From Deltaproteobacteria bacterium (GTDB taxonomy: Bacteria; Desulfobacterota; Desulfarculia; Adiutricales; Adiutricaceae), in NCBI GenBank assembly GCA_031278795.1, contig JAITJT010000268.1, positions 1-7,514 on the forward strand: a DNA stretch of 7,514 nt, in the 5' to 3' direction. Positions 1-5,849 of this stretch are shown here, in pieces (positions within the stretch are counted from its first letter, which is position 1; each line of letters begins with the position of its first letter). Both the position numbers and the translations under genes were made by a program. A model generated the notes under the pieces. That model saw only the letters and a list, made by a program, of their open reading frames with translations, had not been told where the DNA came from and did no database searches.

Positions 1-737
1 CCCTTTTGCTCCGTGATGGAGTCCATGTCCGAGGTCTGGAAGCTTATCTCTCCGTCGTGCATGACCGCCAGCTTGTCCGAGAGCTTAAAGATTACCCTCA
101 GGTCGTGGGAGATGAAGAGGTAGGAGGCGCCGGTCGCGTCTCGGGCCCTTTCCAAGAGATCCAGGACCAGGCCCTGGCTTCCCATGTCCAGGGAGCTAAC
201 CGCTTCATCTAAGACCACCAGCTTGGGCCTCGAGGACATGGCCCTGGCTATGCAGATGCGCTGGAGCTCGCCGCCGCTGAACTGGTGGGGGAGCTTGTCC
301 TGCTGGGCGCCGTCCAGGCCCACCTTCTCCATGAGCTCCCCCACCCGGCTTATTATCTGGCTCTTACTTAGCCTAAAGAAGTTCTTGAGGGGCTCCCCGA
401 TTATCCTTCTAGCCGTGAACCTGGGGTTCACGGCTCCGTGGGAGTTCTGGAAGACCACCTGCACCTCCTTCCTCCAGTTCTCTTTCTCGGTGCCGTGAAG
501 ATCGCTTAAGGGCTTTCCGTAGTAGAGGATGCTCCCGGAGTCGGGTTTCTCCAGACCCAAGATTAACCTCCCCAAGGTGCTCTTACCGCTTCCACTCGCG
601 CCTAAGAGGCCCAGGGACTCTCCTTCCCCTATGTTTAGACTAATGTTTTTAAGGACGTCCACGGTTCTCTGTTTGGTGAAGACCCCGCCCTGGCGGTAGC
701 TCTTGGCCACGTTTATAACGTCTATCACTTGGGGCAT
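1..737 (-). CDS. nikE: Nickel ABC transporter ATP-binding protein NikE (3' end beyond the window)
   Basis: Second ATPase of the nickel importer. It would sit on the cytoplasmic face with NikD and power transport through NikB/NikC. The 245 complete codons visible hold all nucleotide-binding motifs: Walker A GASGSGKST (46-54), Q-loop Gln97 in VVFQNS, ABC signature FSGGELQR (153-160), Walker B KLVVLDE (172-178), D-loop SSLD (181-184) and H-loop His211 in FISHD. Stretches such as AVNPR and FISHDLR parallel E. coli NikE, which is about 268 aa, so roughly 20 C-terminal residues are missing at the left edge. The ATG at 735-737 is preceded by GAGGAG (minus strand, 746-751) at 8 nt. The start lies inside the end of nikD (13-bp overlap), which implies coupled translation. 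An oligopeptide/dipeptide-type ATPase (DppF/OppF) is the alternative, but the close NikE-like sequence and the gene order argue for NikE. Confidence 0.93.
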   Translation of the reverse strand, partial: MPQVIDVINVAKSYRQGGVFTKQRTVDVLKNISLNIGEGESLGLLGASGSGKSTLGRLILGLEKPDSGSILYYGKPLSDLHGTEKENWRKEVQVVFQNSHGAVNPRFTARRIIGEPLKNFFRLSKSQIISRVGELMEKVGLDGAQQDKLPHQFSGGELQRICIARAMSSRPKLVVLDEAVSSLDMGSQGLVLDLLERARDATGASYLFISHDLRVIFKLSDKLAVMHDGEISFQTSDMDSITEQK

Positions 738-1567
738 GGTTCTTTCTCCTCTATGTAGTTCATGAATTTGACGAAACGCTGGTTGTAGAGCTCCGTGTGG
801 GCCTTTAGTAGCTCCTTGGTGTAGTCGTCGGTGGGGTTCTCGAAGATATGCTGAATGGTTCCAGTCTCCAAGACCTTACCCTGGCGCATGACCATGACGT
901 CATCGGCCAGCTTGGCCGCGACCGATAGGTCGTGGGTTATCAAGAGAAGAGACATGTGCCTGGATTCCACCCTATCGGCTATGAGCTCCAGCACCTGGGC
1001 CTGGGTAACCACGTCCAAGTCCGTTGTGGCCTCATCCGCTATGAGTAGCTGAGGCTGGGTTATTAAGGCCAAGGCCATCATCACCCTCTGGAGCATGCCT
1101 CCGCTCATCTGGAAGGGATAGAGGCTAAGAACGGGTATTGGGTCCTCAAAACCAGCCTCCTTGAGGTGAGCGGCCGCGTTTTCAGTGAGGGCCTCATTAC
1201 TGGTATCCAGGCCGTGGGAGCCCATGGTCTCCTTGAAGTGCGATCTGATGGTTATGACCGGGTCAAAGGCGCTGATGGGATTCTGGAGCACCATGGAGAC
1301 AATGGAGTTACGTAGCTGTCTCCAGTCGTCATCCGTGAAGGTGCTGGTATCCTTCCCGTCAATTATTATGTCACCTGTCACCTTATCCACGCTGGAGGGT
1401 AAGATGTTTAAGACGGAAAGGGAGGTCATGGTCTTACCTGACCCGCTTTCACCTAAGATAGCCAGCTTGCGGCTCTTCTCCAAAGAGAGGGACAAGTTGT
1501 CCACCAAGACCCTTCCGTCACCTTTGGCCCTGATGGTTAAGTCTTTTATTTCCAGAAAAGCGCTCAT
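725..1567 (-). CDS. nikD: Nickel ABC transporter ATP-binding protein NikD
   Basis: First ATPase of the nickel importer, a 280-aa cytoplasmic partner of NikE. Motifs in order: Walker A GESGSGKT (39-46), Q-loop Gln95 in VLQNPISAFDP, ABC signature MSGGMLQR (154-161), Walker B QLLIADE (173-179), D-loop TTDLD (181-185) and H-loop His212 in ITHD. LYPFQMSGGMLQR nearly repeats the E. coli NikD segment LYPFEMSGGMLQR, and LADDV after the H-loop also matches. It is longer than E. coli NikD (about 254 aa), mainly through loop insertions and about 20 extra C-terminal residues ending in EKEPCPK. That tail overlaps the nikE start. The ATG at 1565-1567 has a strong GGAGG (1576-1580) at 8 nt, lying inside the last codons of nikC. 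Only one base separates the nikC stop from this start. Confidence 0.94.
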   Translation of the reverse strand: MSAFLEIKDLTIRAKGDGRVLVDNLSLSLEKSRKLAILGESGSGKTMTSLSVLNILPSSVDKVTGDIIIDGKDTSTFTDDDWRQLRNSIVSMVLQNPISAFDPVITIRSHFKETMGSHGLDTSNEALTENAAAHLKEAGFEDPIPVLSLYPFQMSGGMLQRVMMALALITQPQLLIADEATTDLDVVTQAQVLELIADRVESRHMSLLLITHDLSVAAKLADDVMVMRQGKVLETGTIQHIFENPTDDYTKELLKAHTELYNQRFVKFMNYIEEKEPCPK

Positions 1568-1568
1568 A

Positions 1569-2480
1569 TTAGTGTCCTCCCTCAGCTAGCGATGGATCCA
1601 GCTTGTCGCGGAGTATGTCTCCTGGGATGTTGAAGGCCAAGACCGTAAGTAGGATCATCACACCGGGGCTAACCACCTGCAGTGGCTCGTTCCAGATGTA
1701 CTGGCAGGCGTCTTTAATCATGACGCCCCACTCCGGGGTGGGCGGCTGAATGCCCAGACCTAAAAATGATAGACCCGCTATGTGGAGCAGCATGTGTCCA
1801 AGGTCCAAGGACCCTAAGATGCATATCTGGGTGAGTATCTGGGGGGCTATGTGGGTGAGGAAGATCTTGAACTGTGACCCGCCGCAGACCTGGGCGGCCA
1901 GGATATAATCCCTATGCTTGAGGTTAAGGACCATTCCCCTCACAATCCTCGCGTACCAGGCCCAGTGGGTGAGCACGATGGCTATGACCACGTTGGTGAG
2001 ACCCGTCCCAAAGACCGCAATCAAGAAGAGGGCCAGGATGAAGGTGGGAAAGGTCATGAAGAGCTCACAGATACGCATGATGACGGTGTCCACCACCCCT
2101 CCGGCGTAGCCTGATACGGCTCCAGTTATGAATCCCGTGATGATGACGAAGACTATGGTTAAAATAACCGCGATCAAGGAGACCCGGCAGGCCCAGATGA
2201 GTCTCGACGCGATATCCCTACCCATATGGTCCGTTCCCAGCCAGTGCTCGGAGCTAGCCGGGCCAAAGCGCTCGAGGAGGTTAATCTCCAGCGGGTCGTG
2301 GGGCGCTATCAGGGGCGCGAAGATGGCGCAGATGACAAGTACCGCCAAGACCCCCAGCGCCAGACCCAGAAGCACCTTCCGGGTGGTCTTTCCCGTGTCC
2401 TTGTCGCCTATGTAACTGGTTTCCTCTAGAATCTCCAGAGGGTTCACATCTTCAGCTAGTTTGGGTGTGGTACTAGTCAT
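1569..2480 (-). CDS. nikC: Nickel ABC transporter permease NikC
   Basis: Inner-membrane permease that pairs with NikB to form the nickel channel. With the ATG at 2478-2480 it is 303 aa. A GTG nine bases upstream is in frame, but it directly abuts the Shine-Dalgarno GGAGG (2489-2493), which lies 8 nt before the ATG, so the ATG is chosen. About six membrane segments are visible, the first near residues 37-60 and the others across roughly 100-290. HWLGTDHMGRDI follows the first segment, as in DppC/NikC permeases. FMTFPT, THWAWYAR and EWGVMIKDACQYIW closely match E. coli NikC. The ATPase-contact (EAA-type) loop is DYILAAQVCGG onward (about 191-213). The N-terminal cytoplasmic tail is about 25 residues longer than in E. 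coli (277 aa total there). The start overlaps the nikB end by 8 bp. Confidence 0.95.
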   Translation of the reverse strand: MTSTTPKLAEDVNPLEILEETSYIGDKDTGKTTRKVLLGLALGVLAVLVICAIFAPLIAPHDPLEINLLERFGPASSEHWLGTDHMGRDIASRLIWACRVSLIAVILTIVFVIITGFITGAVSGYAGGVVDTVIMRICELFMTFPTFILALFLIAVFGTGLTNVVIAIVLTHWAWYARIVRGMVLNLKHRDYILAAQVCGGSQFKIFLTHIAPQILTQICILGSLDLGHMLLHIAGLSFLGLGIQPPTPEWGVMIKDACQYIWNEPLQVVSPGVMILLTVLAFNIPGDILRDKLDPSLAEGGH

Positions 2481-3417
2481 GGTGTCCACCTCCCAGCCTA
2501 ATCCTTGGATCCAGCATGGCGTAGAGGATGTCGGTCACTAGGTTACATATCACGAAAATGAAGGTCATGACCAAGACGAAGCACTGCACCACCGGAAAGT
2601 CACGGTTGTTGATGGCGTTAAGGGCGAAGCGTCCCAGGCCTGGCCAGGCGAAGACTATCTCGGCAATGACCGCGCCACCCAAGATTTCACCCAGGTGCAT
2701 GCCCATGACGGTTATGACGGGGATTAGGGAGTTTCTGAAGATATGGTCCTTAAGTATGATGGACTCTTTCACGCCGCGGATTCTAGCGTAGAGTATATGC
2801 CTAGTGTGGAGCTGATCCAGCATGTTTCCCCTAATTAAACGCATGTTTATGCAAAGGGACATGAAGGCCGCCGTAAAGGCCGGCATGAGCACGTAGGTAA
2901 TACCCCCAAATCCCATGGGCGGCAGCCATTTAAGCTTGATGGAGAATAAGAGGATCAAGAGGAAGGCCAGCCAGAAACTGGGCGTGGCCACGCCTATGTA
3001 TGACACAATCCTACAGACGTGGTCCGGTACACGGTCCTTGTACACAGCCGACAGAATCCCCAAAGGTACGCTGATGAGTATGGTCATGAGCATGGAAACC
3101 GCCGCCAGGTACAAGGTGTTGGGGAGATACAATAGGAGGTGCTCGGTAACCGGCACCCCTGTGGTGAAGGATTTCCCGAAATCCAGGTGAAGGGCGTTCC
3201 AGAGCCAGCTGAAGTACTGCACCGGCAAAGACCTGTCGAGCCCCAGGGCGTGCTGCGCGGCCTTGATGGCCTCGTCGGTGGGGGGAATCCCCGAGAGGCG
3301 CACGTAGCTAAGCGCCGGGTCGTTGGGCCCGCAGTAGAGCATTATGAAGACTATTATGGAGACCCCCAGCATGAGGGGTATTAGTAGGAGTAGTCGGTTA
3401 ATTATAAATTTAACCAT
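2473..3417 (-). CDS. nikB: Nickel ABC transporter permease NikB
   Basis: Inner-membrane permease partner of NikC. From the ATG at 3415-3417 it is 314 aa, the same length as E. coli NikB, and begins MVKFIINRLLLLIP, matching the E. coli opening MLRYVLRRFLLLIP. A TTG further upstream (3454-3456) keeps the frame open, but it gives a non-homologous extension and lacks a better ribosome site. AAGGA (3425-3429) stands 7 nt before the ATG. Membrane segments are visible near residues 7-29, 100-124, 136-160, 176-194, 230-257 and 277-299. Family-typical stretches are WLWNALHLDFG (71-81), FWLAFLL (148-154), the EAA-type ATPase-contact loop ARIRG to RNSLIP (211-233), FAWPGLGR (256-263) and NRDFPVVQCF (271-280). 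The end overlaps nikC by 8 bp. It is separated from nikA by 571 bp, so it may be the first gene of a separately expressed nikBCDE unit. Confidence 0.95.
   Translation of the reverse strand: MVKFIINRLLLLIPLMLGVSIIVFIMLYCGPNDPALSYVRLSGIPPTDEAIKAAQHALGLDRSLPVQYFSWLWNALHLDFGKSFTTGVPVTEHLLLYLPNTLYLAAVSMLMTILISVPLGILSAVYKDRVPDHVCRIVSYIGVATPSFWLAFLLILLFSIKLKWLPPMGFGGITYVLMPAFTAAFMSLCINMRLIRGNMLDQLHTRHILYARIRGVKESIILKDHIFRNSLIPVITVMGMHLGEILGGAVIAEIVFAWPGLGRFALNAINNRDFPVVQCFVLVMTFIFVICNLVTDILYAMLDPRIRLGGGHHD
2489..2493 (-). promoter_or_regulatory. nikC ribosome-binding site, decides the start
   Basis: The minus-strand GGAGG stands 8 nt before the ATG at 2480 but touches the upstream in-frame GTG at 2489. 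This makes the ATG the likely start. The site lies within the last codons of nikB, so nikC translation is probably coupled to nikB. Confidence 0.75.
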
Positions 3418-3424
3418 AGTTATT

Positions 3425-3429
3425 TCCTT
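3425..3429 (-). promoter_or_regulatory. nikB ribosome-binding site, decides the start
   Basis: Minus-strand AAGGA lies 7 nt before the ATG at 3417. It supports the 314-aa NikB over the longer TTG-initiated frame. Confidence 0.65.
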
Positions 3430-3559
3430 AAAAGGGTATCGCCCCTCCAGGGCCAAGCGAAACGCTTAGTCCTGGCGTGTTTCTAGCTTGGACACATCTT
3501 CCCGTTTGGATAAGGATTATGTCCAGGGCGAGTATATTTTTGTTGTAATTTACGCTTAA

Positions 3560-3588
3560 ACAAGTGTCTTTTAACCAAAGACACTTGT
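3560..3588. promoter_or_regulatory. Perfect 12-bp inverted repeat, operator or 5'-end stem-loop before nikBCDE
   Basis: ACAAGTGTCTTT (3560-3571) and its exact complement AAAGACACTTGT (3577-3588) flank a 5-nt spacer. Read on the minus strand it starts about 6 bp past a TATAAT box (3595-3600), so it would cover the predicted transcription start. It could be a repressor operator or a stem-loop at the transcript 5' end. If transcription comes through from nikA, it could instead attenuate or stabilise the message. A classical terminator is less likely: the minus strand continues TTTAAGCG without a long T run. Confidence 0.55.
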
Positions 3589-3594
3589 CTTATT

Positions 3595-3623
3595 ATTATA
3601 TGTAACACGGAATATAATCGGAA
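3595..3623 (-). promoter_or_regulatory. Candidate sigma-70-type promoter for nikBCDE
   Basis: On the minus strand a perfect -10 TATAAT (3595-3600) is preceded by a 17-bp spacer and a weak -35 TTCCGA (3618-3623, three of six consensus bases). The predicted start would be near 3588, leaving a leader of about 170 nt before nikB. GTGTTAC (3602-3608) sits just upstream of the -10 and resembles one half of the NikR site described for delta-proteobacteria, but the second half-site is not present at the expected distance. The call rests on sequence match alone, in AT-rich DNA. Confidence 0.4.
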
Positions 3624-3651
3624 CTTGTCCAAAAAGCTCTGAGCGATAGCT

Positions 3652-3721
3652 AAAAGCCAAAAGCCAAAAGCTAAAAGCTAAAAGCCAAAAGCCAAAAGCT
3701 AAAAGCCAAAAGCCAAAAGCC
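3652..3721. repeat. Tandem 7-bp repeat, ten copies of AAAAGC(C/T)
   Basis: Ten perfect-length heptamers run without interruption. The last base varies in the order C C T T C C T C C C, and a degenerate unit GATAGCT (3645-3651) precedes them. On the minus strand the unit reads GGCTTTT or AGCTTTT. The tract ends about 29 bp upstream of the candidate nikBCDE -35 box. Seven is not a multiple of three, and no gene crosses the tract, so an effect on promoter spacing is more plausible than one on a reading frame. Copy number could vary by slippage. A CRISPR array is excluded because there are no spacers. Confidence 0.95.
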
Positions 3722-3756
3722 ATCAAATTAATATTAGACTAGCTAGCGTCTTATTT

Positions 3757-3789
3757 CGTGTAATTTATGTCGTAAAAGAAAATTACGCG
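3757..3789. repeat. 10-bp inverted repeat in the nikA-nikB gap, operator-like or plus-strand terminator-like
   Basis: CGTGTAATTT (3757-3766) pairs with AAATTACGCG (3780-3789) with one G-T wobble and a 13-nt spacer. On the plus strand it is followed by TGTTTTT, giving a terminator-like shape, but no gene ends on that strand here. The arms are AT-rich, and a 13-bp spacer between symmetric arms also suits a protein-binding operator. Function is not established. Confidence 0.4.
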
Positions 3790-3951
3790 TGTTTTTCCTA
3801 ACCATTGTCGCACTAGAGTCTTATAGTTACACTACAGTCCCTAGTCTGTAAGGAAAAGCATGGTAAAGCGCCGGCACGTCTAATAATATCTAGAGCTGTG
3901 AGGACAAGTTCCGACAATGTTTTCCATGATTAGTTGAAATATAAAATTGTA

Positions 3952-4003
3952 AAGAAACTCAATTAAATGAATCTCAAAAAAGAAAAAACTATTTGAGTTT
4001 CTT
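3952..4003 (-). terminator. Stem-loop spanning the nikA stop codon, possible (partial) terminator
   Basis: AAGAAACTCAA in the last nikA codons (complement of 3993-4003) pairs perfectly over 11 bp with TTGAGTTTCTT (complement of 3952-3962) across a 30-nt, T-rich loop. The same 5' arm can instead pair six bases (CTCAAA/TTTGAG, 3973-3997) with a 13-nt loop. The sequence after the stem on the minus strand, TACAATTTTATA, is only a weak U tract, and the stem is low in G+C. It may therefore lower read-through from nikA into nikBCDE, or protect the nikA mRNA 3' end, rather than stop transcription fully. Confidence 0.4.
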
Positions 4004-5563
4004 CATCTTGTTGAAGGGTATGAAATTTCTGTCCTGACCGAACTCGAAATCTTCAAAGACTCCAGCCTTGTAGGCCGCGAGAAGGGAAATGGTGTGAACC
4101 GGAACGTATACGGCCTCATCATGGATAATGGTGAAGACTTGCTTGATATAGTCGTTACGCTCGTTTGCGTCGACAGAGGCGAGCATCTTGCCAATCATTT
4201 CGTCAATCTTGGCTTTGTCAGCGAGTCCAGCCTGGGCATGGTAGTCGATGTCGGTGGGGCGCCTCATCCCCGAAAGGGCCGCGATGGGCTCCAGGGGTGG
4301 TCCCCAGGTTTCCCTCGTTACTATATTGAAATTGCCTTCCCTGGTATGGGTCATGTACATATCAGCCTCGTCCGGGTGCAAAATAATGCTTATGCCGGCC
4401 TTGCTCGCCTGGGCCTGGAAGGCCTCGGCCAAGGATTTGTCAGAGGCGTTTGTGCCCACAAAGTTGAAGGATATCTCCAGCTTCTTTCCGTCTTTTTCCC
4501 TGACTGTCCCTCCGGCGGGAAGCACCCAGCCGGCCTCATCCAGGGTTTTGGCGGCTAAGTCGAGATCGAATGGATAGGGCTTGAGGCCGATGTCGCAGCC
4601 GGGAAAGGTGGGAGCGCAGTAGGTATAGGCCGGATCCTGATGACCCATGAAGAGTCCCTGTATAATCTCATCGCGGTTTATTACATAGTTGAGGGCTAGC
4701 CTCACCGCCTTGTCGTTGGTGGGTTCCTTGCCGGTGTTGAGAGCCAGGGTGAGCGTATTCATGGTAGGTGATACTTTGGTTACGTATCTGGGATCTTTGG
4801 AGAAACGATCAAACTCGTCGTAGCCAATCTGGCCGGCACCATATATGAGATCTATCTGGTCGGTTTCCAGGGCGATGGCCCTGGTCAGAGCGTCAGGGAT
4901 GACCTTGATGATTACTTTCTCAGAAGATGGTTTTTCACCCCAATAGAGATCATTGCGCTCATAAGTGTCGCGCTCGTTGGGGACTATCTCGGTGAGCTTC
5001 CAGGGTCCTGTTCCAATGGGGGCTTTTATACCGTCAGCGGTGAAACCGCTATCCGGAAAGGCTTTGGGGCTTAGGAACCTGTAAGGACGGAAGGCGCTAA
5101 GATCGTTTAAAGTTGGGGCGTAAGCCTCATTTAGGGTAAGCTTGAAGGTCATGTCGTCGACGGCTTCCCATTTTTCAATTTTGTTGGTGACCTCTTGCCA
5201 GCTGTGGCGTTCCCGATTCTTCATGATGGTGTCAAAGTTTTTGACGACTGCATCTGCGTTAAAGGGCTCTCCATCGCTGAATTTGACCCCAGGCCTCAGT
5301 TTGAAGGTGTATTCCAGGCCGTCGGGCGATATCTCCCAGCTTTCCGCGAGACAAGGCTCTATGACTCCACCCTTGCCGTAATAGACAAGGGTATCATAGA
5401 TCATCTGCTGGCCGAATATTCTGTTGGGATTGTAGAGATGTGGGTTTCCCTCACCTGAGTTGACCGGGTTTGAATAAACTATGACGTTTGGATCGGCGTT
5501 CAAAGTAAAAGGGAAAATGATAGTTAAAAGAAGCATTGAAAAGAACAACAATATTTTGTTCAT
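3989..5563 (-). CDS. nikA: Nickel-binding periplasmic protein NikA
   Basis: Solute-binding protein that captures a nickel chelate in the periplasm and delivers it to NikBC. From the ATG at 5561-5563 it is 524 aa, the length of E. coli NikA. An in-frame ATG at 5596 would add 11 residues before the signal peptide and has no good ribosome site, so it is not used. The signal peptide is MNK followed by a hydrophobic core and probable cleavage after Ala23 (LNA-DPN); no lipobox Cys is present. The family 5 (SBP_bac_5) fold is clear: NPHLYNPNRIFGQ (40-52), DGEPFNADA (97-105), GIKAPIGTGPWKL (178-190), ALNTGKEPTND (274-284) and DEAVYVPV (482-489). Residues equivalent to E. coli mature Arg97, Trp100, Arg137 and Trp398 are kept as Arg119, Trp122, Arg159 and Trp420. 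The equivalents of Tyr402 and His416 are Leu424 and Asp438, with His442 nearby. Cys316 and Cys323 could form a disulfide. Peptide or other metal-chelate binding is the alternative. Confidence 0.93.
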   Translation of the reverse strand: MNKILLFFSMLLLTIIFPFTLNADPNVIVYSNPVNSGEGNPHLYNPNRIFGQQMIYDTLVYYGKGGVIEPCLAESWEISPDGLEYTFKLRPGVKFSDGEPFNADAVVKNFDTIMKNRERHSWQEVTNKIEKWEAVDDMTFKLTLNEAYAPTLNDLSAFRPYRFLSPKAFPDSGFTADGIKAPIGTGPWKLTEIVPNERDTYERNDLYWGEKPSSEKVIIKVIPDALTRAIALETDQIDLIYGAGQIGYDEFDRFSKDPRYVTKVSPTMNTLTLALNTGKEPTNDKAVRLALNYVINRDEIIQGLFMGHQDPAYTYCAPTFPGCDIGLKPYPFDLDLAAKTLDEAGWVLPAGGTVREKDGKKLEISFNFVGTNASDKSLAEAFQAQASKAGISIILHPDEADMYMTHTREGNFNIVTRETWGPPLEPIAALSGMRRPTDIDYHAQAGLADKAKIDEMIGKMLASVDANERNDYIKQVFTIIHDEAVYVPVHTISLLAAYKAGVFEDFEFGQDRNFIPFNKMKKLK

Positions 5564-5568
5564 ACTTT

Positions 5569-5573
5569 CTCCT
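5569..5573 (-). promoter_or_regulatory. nikA ribosome-binding site, decides the start
   Basis: Minus-strand AGGAG stands 5 nt before the ATG at 5563. It places translation at the signal-peptide methionine rather than at the upstream ATG at 5596. Confidence 0.7.
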
Positions 5574-5578
5574 GGTGA

Positions 5579-5592
5579 GACTAATGATAGTC
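5579..5592. promoter_or_regulatory. Small inverted repeat in the nikA leader
   Basis: GACTA (5579-5583) and TAGTC (5588-5592) flank ATGA, between the nikA ribosome site and the putative -10. It could be a short operator half-site pair or a weak leader hairpin. It is too short to assign to any regulator and could be chance. Confidence 0.2.
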
Positions 5593-5611
5593 GCATCCCA
5601 CGTAATTTTTG

Positions 5612-5618
5612 TTATATA
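5612..5618 (-). promoter_or_regulatory. Candidate -10 region of the nikA promoter
   Basis: Minus-strand TATATAA lies about 50 nt before the nikA ATG. Upstream the same strand carries long T and TTA runs (5641-5680) that could act like an UP element, but no recognisable -35 hexamer stands at 16-18 bp. A leader of about 40 nt is implied. Support is base composition and position only. Confidence 0.3.
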
Positions 5619-5833
5619 ATGGAGTGAGTTAAAAATGAGTAATAATAATAAAAAAATAAAGTTTAAAAAAAACATGTAGACTAGTATGGAATAATGAGAC
5701 AGATAAAAATTCAAGTATTATTGATAAAGCTTATTGGGTCTAGAAATCAAAGTTTACAATGGTATAAAATGCATTTATAGCGTGAATTGGCTTAGTTAGT
5801 GATAGTGGGGATTTAGGACCCGTGGTAATTGCG

Positions 5834-5849
5834 CGGGCGACAGCGCCCG
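5834..5849. repeat. GC-rich 6-bp hairpin in AT-rich DNA
   Basis: CGGGCG (5834-5839) and CGCCCG (5844-5849) close a 4-nt ACAG loop, making a compact, very stable stem in otherwise AT-rich sequence. Neither strand shows a T run after the stem, so it is not a standard intrinsic terminator. It may be a remnant of a terminator or of a dispersed palindromic element. Confidence 0.45.

Larger units (their letters stand above)
3418..3988. other. 571-bp gap between nikA and nikB
   Basis: No gene is visible in any frame. From right to left on the transcribed strand it holds the downstream half of the nikA stop-codon hairpin, the inverted repeat at 3757-3789, the ten-copy heptamer tract, a TATAAT promoter candidate, the perfect palindrome at 3560-3588 and the nikB leader. 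Smaller inverted elements are TACAG/CTGTA (3833-3850) and AAGCG/CGCTT (3455-3467). Its size is unusual, since nikA and nikB are normally adjacent in nik operons. Confidence 0.8.

Noticed and set aside
2481..2489. Upstream GTG start for nikC giving a 306-aa protein
   Set aside because: The GTG abuts the Shine-Dalgarno with no spacing, while the ATG at 2480 stands 8 nt from it.
3602..3608. GTGTTAC (minus strand) as a NikR operator
   Set aside because: Only one half-site is present; the complementary half is missing at the 13-14 bp spacing, and no GTATGA-N16-TCATAC site is seen either.
3652..3721. Heptamer tract as a CRISPR array
   Set aside because: Units are 7 bp, directly adjacent, with no spacers.
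5579..5592. Fur box before nikA
   Set aside because: AATGAT occurs once but the 19-bp Fur consensus is not matched; only a short GACTA/TAGTC symmetry is present.
5451..5714. 87-codon minus-strand frame overlapping the nikA start
   Set aside because: It is a hydrophobic low-complexity translation of the AT-rich leader that runs into nikA in another frame, without a ribosome site.
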